27,092 nt of DNA. It comes from DATJHM01 sp035493895 (lineage in GTDB: Bacteria; Chloroflexota; Ktedonobacteria; Ktedonobacterales; Ktedonobacteraceae). The stretch is taken from the NCBI GenBank assembly GCA_035493895.1, contig DATJHM010000004.1:1-27092 (forward strand), read 5' to 3'. The notes under the pieces were generated by a model. It did no database searches, was not told where the DNA came from, and saw only the letters and a program-made list of their open reading frames with translations. Below, piece by piece: positions 7,758 to 15,727 of this stretch (its first letter is position 1; each line of letters starts with the position of its first letter). The position numbers were made by a program, and so were the translations under genes.

Positions 7758-8291
7758 TCAGGCCCTGCGACCAAAAACGAGCGCCCCGAGAATGGCGATA
7801 ACAATCAGCAAGCTCGTGACTTCAAAAGGAAGCATAAAGCCGTGGAACAGGGCCATACCGAACGCTTGAATATCCCCACCAGTTGGAGGGGGAGCATTTT
7901 TGGCCTGCATCAGGCTACCGCCGACCGCTTGCGCCCCGGTCAGCACATTGCCGCTAAAGATCAGATAGCTGAGCGCACCTACCAGGACCACACCCAGCAG
8001 GCCAGCGGCGAAGCGTTGCCAGTGAATGGGATCATGCAGCAAATCATTCTGCGTATCCGCGGCCAGCATCGTCACCACAAAGAGGAACAACACCATGATT
8101 GCACCGGCATAGATCAAGACCTGCACCACGGCAATGAACATCGCATTTAGCAGCATATAGAACATCGCCAGAAAGAGCAGCGTCAGGATCAGGCTCAAGG
8201 CGCTATAGACTGCGTTTTTAAAAGCAATCACGCCAATCGCCGCAAGAATGCTGGCGATAGTCAGCACCGTAAACGAGATAATCTCAAACAT
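7758..8291 (-). CDS. nuoJ: NADH-quinone oxidoreductase subunit J
   Basis: A five-helix membrane subunit of complex I near the quinone channel; 177 residues. The conserved TM3 region (MFIAVVQVLIYAGAIMVLFLFVVTML), whose pi-bulge helix is thought to take part in coupling, is present. I chose the ATG at 8291: it lies 1 bp beyond the nuoI TAA (8293-8295) and begins the family-typical MFEIISFTVLTIASI. The frame is open 39 codons further upstream, but that part only shadows the end of nuoI. The stop is 20 bp from nuoK. Confidence 0.94.
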   Translation of the reverse strand: MFEIISFTVLTIASILAAIGVIAFKNAVYSALSLILTLLFLAMFYMLLNAMFIAVVQVLIYAGAIMVLFLFVVTMLAADTQNDLLHDPIHWQRFAAGLLGVVLVGALSYLIFSGNVLTGAQAVGGSLMQAKNAPPPTGGDIQAFGMALFHGFMLPFEVTSLLIVIAILGALVFGRRA

Positions 8292-8292
8292 C

Positions 8293-8907
8293 TTACAGCT
8301 TCCTTCTATCCTCATCCTGCTCCTGATCGGTGAGCAGAACATCGCGCTCAGTGGGATAATTGCCCAGGCCAACAGCGGCGGCACTGGCCGAAGCGCCATC
8401 GAAAACATGCGTTTCTTGCGGGATAGGCTGAGCTACTTCTTCGGGTGGCTTTTCCGCCCAGGCCTCGTTGGAGCCAACAGTGGATTGACCATGAGGCTCA
8501 AGCAACTGCTCTTTGTGAAAAACCAGATCGGCGGCATGGAATGATGCGAGCTTATAGTTGCTCTCCAGCGTAATCGCGCCAGTTGGACAGGCAGCCTGGC
8601 AGTATCCACAGAAGATACAGCGCAGCATATTGACATCGAAGACACGGGCATAGCGTTCGCCAGCGGAAACGCGATTCTCGTCCGTGTTCTCCTCGGCCTC
8701 GATATAGATTGCGTCAGCCGGACAGGCTCCAGCGCAGAGATAGCAGCCGACGCAGCGTTCCAGATCGTTATCGTAGCGATGCAAAACGTGACGGCCACGG
8801 AAGCGAGGTGGCAGTTCGCGTTCTTCCTCAGGATACGAGATCGTCGTTGGCTTCCTGGTCATATTTTTGAGGGTAGTTGCCATACCCTTGATGATGTCGA
8901 AAGACAT
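8293..8907 (-). CDS. nuoI: NADH-quinone oxidoreductase subunit I (two 4Fe-4S clusters)
   Basis: A ferredoxin-like subunit that carries clusters N6a and N6b between NuoG and NuoB; 204 residues. Two complete CxxCxxCxxxCP motifs are visible: C52/C55/C58 with C62, and C97/C100/C103 with C107. The C-terminal tail after about residue 135 is Glu/Ala/Pro-rich and longer than in many NuoI proteins; such tails are variable. The ATG at 8907 follows an AGGAG ribosome binding site 5 bases away. Upstream lies not nuoH but the PIN toxin gene, ending 32 bp away, so nuoI-N must be transcribed through the inserted module or from a promoter within it. Confidence 0.95.
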   Translation of the reverse strand: MSFDIIKGMATTLKNMTRKPTTISYPEEERELPPRFRGRHVLHRYDNDLERCVGCYLCAGACPADAIYIEAEENTDENRVSAGERYARVFDVNMLRCIFCGYCQAACPTGAITLESNYKLASFHAADLVFHKEQLLEPHGQSTVGSNEAWAEKPPEEVAQPIPQETHVFDGASASAAAVGLGNYPTERDVLLTDQEQDEDRRKL

Positions 8908-8939
8908 GTGTTTCTCCTATGTCCTCTTTGCAATATGAC

Positions 8940-9380
8940 TTACAAACTTACCCGGTTTAATACCACCATTTGCAATCCAGGCAAAACTGGCAAATTCACA
9001 TCATTCGTAACAAAAAATGATGCTTCAGCATAAATGGCTGTTGCCAACTGGACAGCATCAGGAGTACGGACCTTGCTATGCACAGCTCTTATAGAGGCCG
9101 CCTTCTCTGCAATTTCCTGAGAGAGCGGCAACACTTTCACATTCTGAGTGATTACTTTCCGATATTTTTCGGCCAACTGTTTATCATGAATGCGCAACGG
9201 CTTCACAAGTATTTCCAGCAACGTGATAGTCGATGTCACAACAGTAAATTCTCCGCGACTTATAGCATCGAAGAATGAAACAACGATCTTTACATAAAGA
9301 GGATGCTTCTCTATGTAATAAATCAGCGGCGCAGTATCCAGACTAACAACCTGACCCCGCAACACATCTACCCATCCCAT
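8940..9380 (-). CDS. PIN domain ribonuclease toxin (VapC-like)
   Basis: This 146-residue protein has the full acidic quartet of PIN-domain nucleases: D15 in SLDTAPLIYYIE, E56 in TLLEIL, D108 in RTPDAVQLATA and D127 in FVTNDVNL. PIN toxins of VapBC modules cleave tRNA or rRNA when released from their antitoxin; the RNA target here is unknown. The start overlaps the end of the upstream antitoxin gene by 13 bp, the usual translational coupling of such modules. The pair lies inside the complex I operon, on the same strand, and the toxin stop is only 32 bp before the nuoI start. All four active-site acids are present, so the toxin is probably active. The call as a PIN toxin is firm; the VapC subfamily is not assigned. 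Confidence 0.85.
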   Translation of the reverse strand: MGWVDVLRGQVVSLDTAPLIYYIEKHPLYVKIVVSFFDAISRGEFTVVTSTITLLEILVKPLRIHDKQLAEKYRKVITQNVKVLPLSQEIAEKAASIRAVHSKVRTPDAVQLATAIYAEASFFVTNDVNLPVLPGLQMVVLNRVSL

Positions 9381-9682
9381 GAATCACGCTCCTGATTTAC
9401 ATACTCTTGTGCATCAACACCGTCCCATATTTCCTTACCCAGACCACAAAGTTCAGTAATGCTATACTGCTTTGGAAACTTGATTTCCTCATGAGCTTGC
9501 TCAATAGCATCCTGAATTATTTGCAATTTCTCTTCGATCTGGTGGATAGTAGTCTCCACGTTTTTTAATGACTCCAGTTGCTCATTTAGCATTTCCGCCA
9601 AATCCTCCATTAAACGCAGTTGTTCAGTAGGAGCCAATTGCTGAACCTGTTTTAATACTTCACGATAAGAGTCAGTTGACAT
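9368..9682 (-). CDS. Antitoxin partner of the PIN toxin
   Basis: This 104-residue protein is acidic and helical: LAPTEQLRLMEDLAEMLNEQ at about 16-35, then a coiled-coil-like stretch to about 70. It ends with a segment (ITELCGLGKEIWDGVDAQEYVNQERDSWDG) typical of the toxin-neutralising tails of antitoxins paired with PIN proteins. I chose the ATG at 9682, preceded by GAGGAG 7 bases upstream; a start at 9721 would place its GGAGG only 1 base from the ATG. No clear DNA-binding fold is seen at the N-terminus, so whether it represses its own promoter is unclear. The overlap with the toxin frame supports the pairing more than the sequence alone does. Confidence 0.75.
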   Translation of the reverse strand: MSTDSYREVLKQVQQLAPTEQLRLMEDLAEMLNEQLESLKNVETTIHQIEEKLQIIQDAIEQAHEEIKFPKQYSITELCGLGKEIWDGVDAQEYVNQERDSWDG

Positions 9683-9966
9683 AGCATCTCTCCTCGGTAA
9701 TAGCTCTTCCTTCAATTTCATCCTCCAAACTATCTACTCGACAGACCATCTTCAGTTGAAAAGCGGGTAGGGAATCGATCATGGGCGGCAGTTCTGCTGC
9801 GCTCCATTACATCCCCTCATAGAAAGATATACCGAAGATATTGAAAAAACCGGAAATCCTACAGAGAAATTTTGCTGGATCGAACGCGAGAAGGGGACAA
9901 GCCCCATTGACGCCAACAAAACATCTGACCGACTTCTTTTTTGCGATGTACGACCAGAATTTCTTG

Positions 9967-10150
9967 AAAAATGCTACACATCCTACACAAATGCCGAGAT
10001 GATGGGGATCTTACCCCTACACCGTAGCTACACACCCCTACATCTCCATATTTGTGATGCATGATAAGGATTGTTACGAAAAAGCTACACCCCCTAAAAA
10101 TGCTACACATCCTACACAAATGCCGAGATGATGGGGATCTTACCCCTACA
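9967..10150. repeat. Exact 55-bp direct repeat, two copies
   Basis: Positions 9967-10021 and 10096-10150 are identical over 55 bases and are separated by 74 bases. The 74-base spacer repeats shorter pieces such as GCTACAC and CCCCTACA. The identity implies a recent duplication or ongoing homogenisation. Confidence 0.9.
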
Positions 10151-10186
10151 TCATTGCGACACCCAGGCTACATTGGGGTTGTGAGA

Positions 10187-10213
10187 CCGGTTCTCTCGAA
10201 GAAAGAGAACTGG
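10187..10213. other. Hairpin in the nuoH-antitoxin spacer
   Basis: CCGGTTCTCT (10187-10196) pairs with AGAGAACTGG (10204-10213) over 10 bp including one G-T pair, with a 7-base loop. No T-tract follows on either strand, so it does not look like a classic terminator. Confidence 0.5.
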
Positions 10214-10310
10214 CAGGGACTTCCCCTTTGTTGCCGCTATCTTCTGCCGGGCTGGCGGAATCGCGCGAGTTCCCGGACGCCATTCCGTGCCTCCATGGCG
10301 TCCCTACGAG

Positions 10311-10360
10311 TGCCTGCCGAGAGAAGCATGCTGCTCCTTATCTAAAAGTATCGGCAGGCA
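10311..10360 (-). terminator. Inverted repeat downstream of nuoH
   Basis: TGCCTGCCGA (10311-10320) and TCGGCAGGCA (10351-10360) are perfect 10-bp inverted repeats around a 30-base loop, about 80 bases after the nuoH stop. There is no T-tract. It could attenuate or end the nuoA-H transcript before the toxin-antitoxin genes, or be one end of an inserted element. Confidence 0.35.
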
Positions 10361-10437
10361 GTGAAATTTCTGAAGGGTTCTTGCAAGATTCGCTCCTCTG
10401 AATGATTTTGTTGGCAGCAATGGGACAAGTTCCTCCC

Positions 10438-11685
10438 CTATGAGACCTGAACTGCTTCGCTATCCTGCTTCTGGACTTCTTCTGTCTCCTCAGGAGCAGC
10501 AGAGATGGCCTCGAATTTGGCGAGACGCACAGATGTGGGAAGATGCTGGCGATGCTTGCCACTATTCTCCTCGAAACGAATACCGAGACTATTACCACGA
10601 AGCTGGATGAGAAACAGAACAACAACGATTGCGGCGACACCGAAAATTGTGTTGACGTACCAGGGCCATTGCAGGGCAACGCAAAAGGCTGTGAAAACGA
10701 TGTTCAGCACGGCGAGCGGCAACAAAATCTGCCAGCCGAAGAACATCAAATGGTCGTAGCGAATGCGCGGCAACGTTGCGCGAACCCACATAAAGAAGAA
10801 GAGGAACAGGGCAACCTTGACGACGTAGACCAGAATCGAGAGACCCGGAATGTTGTCCGTCAGACCAAAGAAGCTCCAGCCGCCCAGGAAAACCGTCGTT
10901 GCAACCGAGCTGACGGTGATCATATTGATATATTCGGACATCTGATAGAGGCTCCAGCGCAGACCGCTGTACTCGGTCAGATAGCCAGCAGTCAACTCCT
11001 GTTCGGCTTCCGGCAGATCGAAGGGAGCACGGTTGACTTCGGCAAAGGCGGCGATCAGGTAGATGAGAAAGCCCAGGGGCTGCATGACGATAAACCAGTA
11101 ACTGTTCATCTGTTCATGAATAATACCAACCATGCTCAGCGTACCGGCCCACATCAGAGCTCCGCTCAAAGCAAGGCCCAGGCTGGTCTCGTAGGAAATG
11201 ATCTGAGCAGCACTACGCAGGGCACCGAGCAGTGAGTAGCGATTGCCAGAAGACCAGCCGCCGAGCACGATCCCATACACAGCCAGCGATGAGATCGATA
11301 AGATCCAGAGCAAGCCGACATTAATGTCACCGATAATCGGGTCCCAGATCGAAGGATGGTTCGTGCCACCCCAGCTATTGCCGATCGGAATGACCGCGAA
11401 AGCGCTGAGGGCCACCACAACCGAAATCACCGGAGCGATGACATAGACAAGCTTGAACGCCTGGGTCGGGATAATCTGCTCTTTAAAGGCCATCTTCAGC
11501 GCATCGGCCACAGGCTGAAGCGAGCCAAAGGGACCGATACGATTAGGTCCCAGGCGGCCCTGGAGGCGGGCCAGGACACGCCGTTCGATCACTGTCATAA
11601 AAGCAAAAACAGTGAGTAACAGAAAAATGACGATAGCTGACTTCACAACCGCCGCCAGCACATACCAGAAATCAATATTAGGCAC
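10438..11685 (-). CDS. nuoH: NADH-quinone oxidoreductase subunit H
   Basis: The membrane subunit that, with NuoB and NuoD, forms the quinone chamber of complex I; 415 residues and about eight helices. Diagnostic motifs are VIERRVLARLQGRLGPNRIG, DALKMAFKE and the loop FAEVNRAPFDLPEAEQELTA. The start is GTG at 11685, overlapping nuoG by 8 bp and preceded by AGGAGGT 5 bases upstream inside nuoG, so coupling to nuoG is likely. A charged C-terminal tail of about 45 residues after the last helix is longer than in E. coli (325 aa in total). It is the last gene of the upstream nuo block. Confidence 0.95.
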   Translation of the reverse strand: MPNIDFWYVLAAVVKSAIVIFLLLTVFAFMTVIERRVLARLQGRLGPNRIGPFGSLQPVADALKMAFKEQIIPTQAFKLVYVIAPVISVVVALSAFAVIPIGNSWGGTNHPSIWDPIIGDINVGLLWILSISSLAVYGIVLGGWSSGNRYSLLGALRSAAQIISYETSLGLALSGALMWAGTLSMVGIIHEQMNSYWFIVMQPLGFLIYLIAAFAEVNRAPFDLPEAEQELTAGYLTEYSGLRWSLYQMSEYINMITVSSVATTVFLGGWSFFGLTDNIPGLSILVYVVKVALFLFFFMWVRATLPRIRYDHLMFFGWQILLPLAVLNIVFTAFCVALQWPWYVNTIFGVAAIVVVLFLIQLRGNSLGIRFEENSGKHRQHLPTSVRLAKFEAISAAPEETEEVQKQDSEAVQVS

Positions 11686-13840
11686 GAGCTACCTCCTGCT
11701 CCAGCGTGCGCACTCCTTGCAGGCCAAGGTCTTCATAGGTGAGTCCAGCATAGAAAGGATTGGTCGTAGCGATCTCACGCAAGATATCGGCCGGGCTGGC
11801 ATACTCCCAGTTCTCACCCAGCAAAGCAGCCAGCGTGAGGAGAATATCCCAATCCGCCTTCGCGCCGGGCAAAGGACGCAGAGCGCGACGGATCGCCTGC
11901 ACATGATGATCGACATTCGTCATCGAGCCGTCCTTCTCCGCGAAGGTGACAGCGGGCAACACCACATCCGCCTGACGCGCCGTCTCCGAGAGCACAATAT
12001 CCTGCACAACCAGAAACTCGATGCTATCAGGCAACTCGGGAGTTGGCAGATGGCGCACAGGGTTCGCTCCCAGCACGTAGAGCGCTTTGAGTTGCGAGCC
12101 GGTGAGCATCTCACTATAGCTCAGGCCAGCCTGTGGAGCGGGCTGGTAGCCGGGGAGAGCATCAGGCAACAGACCCATATCACGCGCGCCGAGCGAATTC
12201 GCATCCTCGAAGAGCGGACCCACGCCAGATCCTGGACGACCAATATTGCCGGTTACGACAGCCAGAGCCTGGAGATCAGCGGCCAGATCTTCACAATTGG
12301 GATTCAGGGTCGACATCTCATCGTAAAGGATCACAGCACCCTTTGCACCTACGATCTCCTGCGCCAGCGTCTGGAGCTGAGCGGTGGCCTCTGCACCGAA
12401 GGTCTGTTCTGCGACCAGATGAATCTCGTCCTCACGGCGCGAGCGAGCCAGCAGTTCTTCATATCCACCTGTCTGCACTGAGTCAGAGGCAAGCACATAT
12501 TTCAGCAACAGCTTCGCCGCTACGCCAGCCGCGAATTCGGGGATAGTGATCTTACTGACGGCAAAGCGGTCCAGCTCAGTCTCCTGAGCATTGATGATAG
12601 AGATTTTCGCCCCGGCCTGCATCGCCTTTTTGATGCGAAGATCAAGGATCGGCTGGCGCTGATAGGGGTCGGCAGCGACAAGCACAATATGGGAAGCCTT
12701 TTCGATATCGGCAATACTATTGCTCATCATCCAGGGGCGACCGGTCAGGCGATCGCGAATGCCGGGGAAGAAGCCATGATAATGATCGACATTGGGCGTG
12801 CCCAGGATATTACGCAGCAATTTCTGGAAGAGATAACTCTCCTCATTGGTCGTGCGTGTTGAGCCGATACCACCGATGCTCTGCGGACCATGCTCTGCGG
12901 CAATCTCTTTGAAGCGTCTGGCAACCAGGGTCAGGGCCTCATCCCAGCTCGCAGGCTCCAGTTGACCATTGCGACGAATGAGCGGAGTACGCAGGCGATG
13001 AGGATCATTGACGAAATCGAAGTCCCAGCGACCGCGATTACACAGCCAGCCATCATCAACCTCGTCATTATTGCGCGACATCAGGCGCATGATTTTATCG
13101 ACGCGCACATCCACACGGGCGTTGCAGCCAACGCTACAATTATTACAGATGCTCGGTGTGCGCTTCAACTCCCAGGGGCGGGACTTAAAGCGATACTTGG
13201 TCGCCGTAAGCGCACCCACCGGGCAAATCTCTGTCGTATTGCCAGAAAAGATCGAATCGAACGCCTGCCCCGGTGCCGTGCCCACCTCCATACGGAAGCC
13301 GCGTTTGACCATCACCAGACCATTATCCATCGAGATCTCAGAGCTAAAACGCGTACAGCGCTGGCAGAGAATGCAGCGTTCGCGATCGAGCATCACCTCA
13401 TCGCTCACCGAGATCGGCTTCTGGAAGTGGCGTTTAGGCTGGTCGAAGCGCGTGTTGCCAGGACCGTGACGCAGCGTGAAATCTTGCAGATCGCACTCGC
13501 CCCCCTTGTCGCAGATCGGGCAATCCAGAGGATGATTGATCAGCAGGAATTCCAGAGTGCCCTTACGAGCTTTAAGCACCTTCTCAGTTTTTGTATGCAC
13601 CACCATACCTTCGCTCACGGGGGTCGTGCAGGCAGTCTGTGGAGGTTTGGGTAGCTTCTCAATCTCCACAAAGCACATGCGGCAGGCACCCAGAGGAGGC
13701 ATCTTGGGATGATAGCAGTAGATTGGTATCTCGATACCAGCCATCTGAGCAGCCTTCCAGACCAGCGTGCCCGGCGGTACCTCCACGGGCATATCGTCGA
13801 TGGTAAGGTGGACTAATTCGTCTTTCTTCTCTTCAGCCAT
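11678..13840 (-). CDS. nuoG: NADH-quinone oxidoreductase subunit G
   Basis: The large iron-sulfur subunit of the electron input arm; 720 residues, shorter than E. coli NuoG (about 908). In order: a [2Fe-2S] ferredoxin domain with C42, C53, C56, C71 (N1b); a His-Cys3 site H103, C107, C110, C116 (N5); C156, C159, C162 with C206 (N4); and C232, C235, C239 with C267, matching CxxCxxxCx27C, the ligand set of the extra cluster N7 found in some bacteria. A molybdopterin-oxidoreductase-like domain fills the remainder and carries no recognisable cofactor function here, as in other NuoG proteins. The ATG at 13840 has an AGAGGG sequence 11 bases upstream. It lies 79 bp after nuoF and overlaps nuoH. Confidence 0.95.
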   Translation of the reverse strand: MAEEKKDELVHLTIDDMPVEVPPGTLVWKAAQMAGIEIPIYCYHPKMPPLGACRMCFVEIEKLPKPPQTACTTPVSEGMVVHTKTEKVLKARKGTLEFLLINHPLDCPICDKGGECDLQDFTLRHGPGNTRFDQPKRHFQKPISVSDEVMLDRERCILCQRCTRFSSEISMDNGLVMVKRGFRMEVGTAPGQAFDSIFSGNTTEICPVGALTATKYRFKSRPWELKRTPSICNNCSVGCNARVDVRVDKIMRLMSRNNDEVDDGWLCNRGRWDFDFVNDPHRLRTPLIRRNGQLEPASWDEALTLVARRFKEIAAEHGPQSIGGIGSTRTTNEESYLFQKLLRNILGTPNVDHYHGFFPGIRDRLTGRPWMMSNSIADIEKASHIVLVAADPYQRQPILDLRIKKAMQAGAKISIINAQETELDRFAVSKITIPEFAAGVAAKLLLKYVLASDSVQTGGYEELLARSRREDEIHLVAEQTFGAEATAQLQTLAQEIVGAKGAVILYDEMSTLNPNCEDLAADLQALAVVTGNIGRPGSGVGPLFEDANSLGARDMGLLPDALPGYQPAPQAGLSYSEMLTGSQLKALYVLGANPVRHLPTPELPDSIEFLVVQDIVLSETARQADVVLPAVTFAEKDGSMTNVDHHVQAIRRALRPLPGAKADWDILLTLAALLGENWEYASPADILREIATTNPFYAGLTYEDLGLQGVRTLEQEVARA

Positions 13841-13863
13841 GTTTTCTATTTTCCCTCTATATT

Positions 13864-13907
13864 CCGAACGGCAACGAACTCTGTTCTAGCTCCGCTCAGC
13901 CGTTCGG
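13864..13907. other. Hairpin in the nuoF-nuoG spacer
   Basis: CCGAACGGC (13864-13872) and GCCGTTCGG (13899-13907) form a perfect 9-bp stem around 26 bases that hold a smaller GAAC/GTTC hairpin. It occupies most of the 79-bp spacer and has no T-tract, so an mRNA processing or stability role is more likely than termination. Confidence 0.55.
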
Positions 13908-13919
13908 TAAGGTAGCCCT

Positions 13920-15239
13920 CTAGCGGACAGCTACGGCTTCCTCATGGTGCTTCGCACCCTTACCTACCATGCAATGCCCATGACGGACATGATATTCAAA
14001 TTCTTCGCGGAACAGCCTGATCGAGCTGGTAATCGAGCTGGTTGCAGCATCACCGAGCGGACAGAATGACTTGCCACTGATGTTGTCGCAGATATCGCGC
14101 AGAAGCTCGATATCGCTCTCACGGCCATGTCCATGCTCCAGGCGCTCCAGCACCTCAGTCATCCAGTACGTGCCCTCACGGCAGGGCGTACACTTGCCGC
14201 ACGACTCATCGCGATAGAACTCAGTCATACGCAGAACCGCACCAACGATGCAGGTATCCGAATTGATCACGACCACGCCGCCTGATCCGAGCATAGAACC
14301 GGCCGCCGCAATTGCTTCAAAGTCCAGCGTCGTATCGACCTTATCGGGACCAAGAATAAAGGTAGAAGAGCCACCAGGAATAATGGCCTTCAGTTCTTTA
14401 TCGTTCAGGATACCGCCGCCATATTGCTCATCATAGATCAACGTGCGCAAAGGCGTACCCAGAGGCAGTTCATAATTACCAGGCTTCTTCACCTGTCCAC
14501 TGAGACAAAAAATACGGGTACCCTTACTTTTCTCCGTGCCAAAGCCAGCATACCAATCCGCACCGCTGGTGATAATAGCAGGAATAGAGCTCAGCGTTTC
14601 GCAGTTATTAATAACAGTCGGGCCGCCATAGAGGCCAATCACAGCAGGGAAGGGTGGCTTCAGGCGTGGATAGCCACGGCGTCCCTCCAGCGACTCCATC
14701 AGAGCGCTCTCTTCGCCGCAAATGTAAGCTCCGGCTCCGCGATGCACAATCACATCCAGGCTATAATCGCTCCCGAGAATATTATTGCCAATCAGCCCGG
14801 CAGCATATGCCTCCTGAACTGCACGCTCAACCTGACGACCAGCTTTGGCGAGCTCACCACGTACGTAGATGAAAGCAGTCGAGACACGGCAGGCATAGCT
14901 GGTGATAATCACACCTTCAATCAGACGATGAGGGCAGGTCTCCATAAGCATGCGATCTTTAAACGTGCCCGGCTCGCTCTCATCGCAGTTGCAGCAGAGA
15001 TAGCGAGGCTTATCATTTTTCGCCAGGAAGCTCCACTTCAAACCGGTGGGGAAACCGGCTCCGCCACGTCCACGCAGGCCCGACTTCTTAATCAGCTCGA
15101 CCAGATCATCCGGCTGATACTCACGTAGAGCCTTCGCCAGCGCTTCGTAGCCACCATGCTGTCGATAGACATCAAGCGAGTCGATACCGGGAACATCGAA
15201 ATCCTTCGTGACAATCAATTCTGGCATAGATACTTTCAT
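13920..15239 (-). CDS. nuoF: NADH-quinone oxidoreductase subunit F (NADH/FMN binding)
   Basis: The flavoprotein subunit that oxidises NADH with FMN and passes electrons to cluster N3; 439 residues, family length. The FMN glycine loop GRGGAGFPTG (57-66), the NADH-site segment AYICGEESALMESLEGRRG (about 171-189) and the N3 ligands C347, C350, C353 (SCGKCTPC) with C393 (SFCPLGD) are all present. The ATG at 15239 overlaps the nuoE stop by 4 bases (ATGA), so the two hydrogenase-like input subunits are translationally coupled. Confidence 0.97.
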   Translation of the reverse strand: MKVSMPELIVTKDFDVPGIDSLDVYRQHGGYEALAKALREYQPDDLVELIKKSGLRGRGGAGFPTGLKWSFLAKNDKPRYLCCNCDESEPGTFKDRMLMETCPHRLIEGVIITSYACRVSTAFIYVRGELAKAGRQVERAVQEAYAAGLIGNNILGSDYSLDVIVHRGAGAYICGEESALMESLEGRRGYPRLKPPFPAVIGLYGGPTVINNCETLSSIPAIITSGADWYAGFGTEKSKGTRIFCLSGQVKKPGNYELPLGTPLRTLIYDEQYGGGILNDKELKAIIPGGSSTFILGPDKVDTTLDFEAIAAAGSMLGSGGVVVINSDTCIVGAVLRMTEFYRDESCGKCTPCREGTYWMTEVLERLEHGHGRESDIELLRDICDNISGKSFCPLGDAATSSITSSIRLFREEFEYHVRHGHCMVGKGAKHHEEAVAVR

Positions 15240-15727
15240 CCTTCAGAAATGGCAGCTAATTCTTTATCGAGATCAGCAAGCAGCGCGTCAGCCTTCTCAA
15301 GAGAGACATTTTCGACAAACTCATCATTGACCTGGAGCACCGGAGCAGTTCCACAGGAGGCCAGACACTCAGCCGTTAACAGCGTGTACCTGCCGTCTGC
15401 GCTCGTCTCGCCGGGCTTGATACCCAGGCGATCAGACAGATGCTCGATCAGTTCATCACAGTTGCGCAGGTAGCAGGTGATGCTATTGCAGACCTTTATC
15501 ACCCGTTTGCCCGGTTGCTGCTGATAGTACATCGTATAGAAGGTCGCCACGCTCTCGACATCAGCGACCGTCATACCGATCGCATCGGCGACGGCCTGCG
15601 TGCCTTCATCCGTGATATAGCCCTCCTCTTGCTGAGCAATATGCAGAGCGGGAAGGACAGCCGAGCGCGCCACAGGATAGCGAGCAGCCAGATCACGCAT
15701 ACGTTGTTTCGCCTGTTCAGAAATCAT
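15236..15727 (-). CDS. nuoE: NADH-quinone oxidoreductase subunit E
   Basis: The thioredoxin-fold [2Fe-2S] subunit (N1a) that sits beside NuoF in the NADH dehydrogenase module; 163 residues. The cluster ligands are C80 and C85 (VCNSITC) and C121 and C125 (ECLASC), in the usual spacing. The N-terminal helical domain (ALHIAQQEEGYIT, VESVATFYTMY) is typical. The ATG at 15727 overlaps the nuoD stop by 4 bases (ATGA), and its own stop overlaps nuoF the same way. Confidence 0.96.
   Translation of the reverse strand: MISEQAKQRMRDLAARYPVARSAVLPALHIAQQEEGYITDEGTQAVADAIGMTVADVESVATFYTMYYQQQPGKRVIKVCNSITCYLRNCDELIEHLSDRLGIKPGETSADGRYTLLTAECLASCGTAPVLQVNDEFVENVSLEKADALLADLDKELAAISEG

Larger units (their letters stand above)
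9722..10437. other. Non-coding insertion between the antitoxin gene and nuoH
   Basis: These 716 bases interrupt the nuo operon and hold no credible gene. They contain the exact 55-bp duplication (9967-10021, 10096-10150), a hairpin at 10187-10213 and an inverted repeat at 10311-10360 just after nuoH. A minus-strand frame at 9859-10119 translates the duplication into two MCRMCSIF copies and looks spurious. I could not define element ends or target-site duplications. Confidence 0.65.

Noticed and set aside
9859..10119. 86-residue minus-strand frame with two MCRMCSIF segments, tempting as a Cys-rich small protein
   Set aside because: The repeated segment is simply the translated 55-bp duplication, in one frame only, with no ribosome binding site.
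11612..12481. Long plus-strand open frame (289 residues) opposite nuoG, with others at 12890-13654, 10543-11235, 14424-15128 and 15847-16551
   Set aside because: All are antisense to intact nuo genes with full family motifs, lack ribosome binding sites and show His/Arg/Gln-rich shadow composition.
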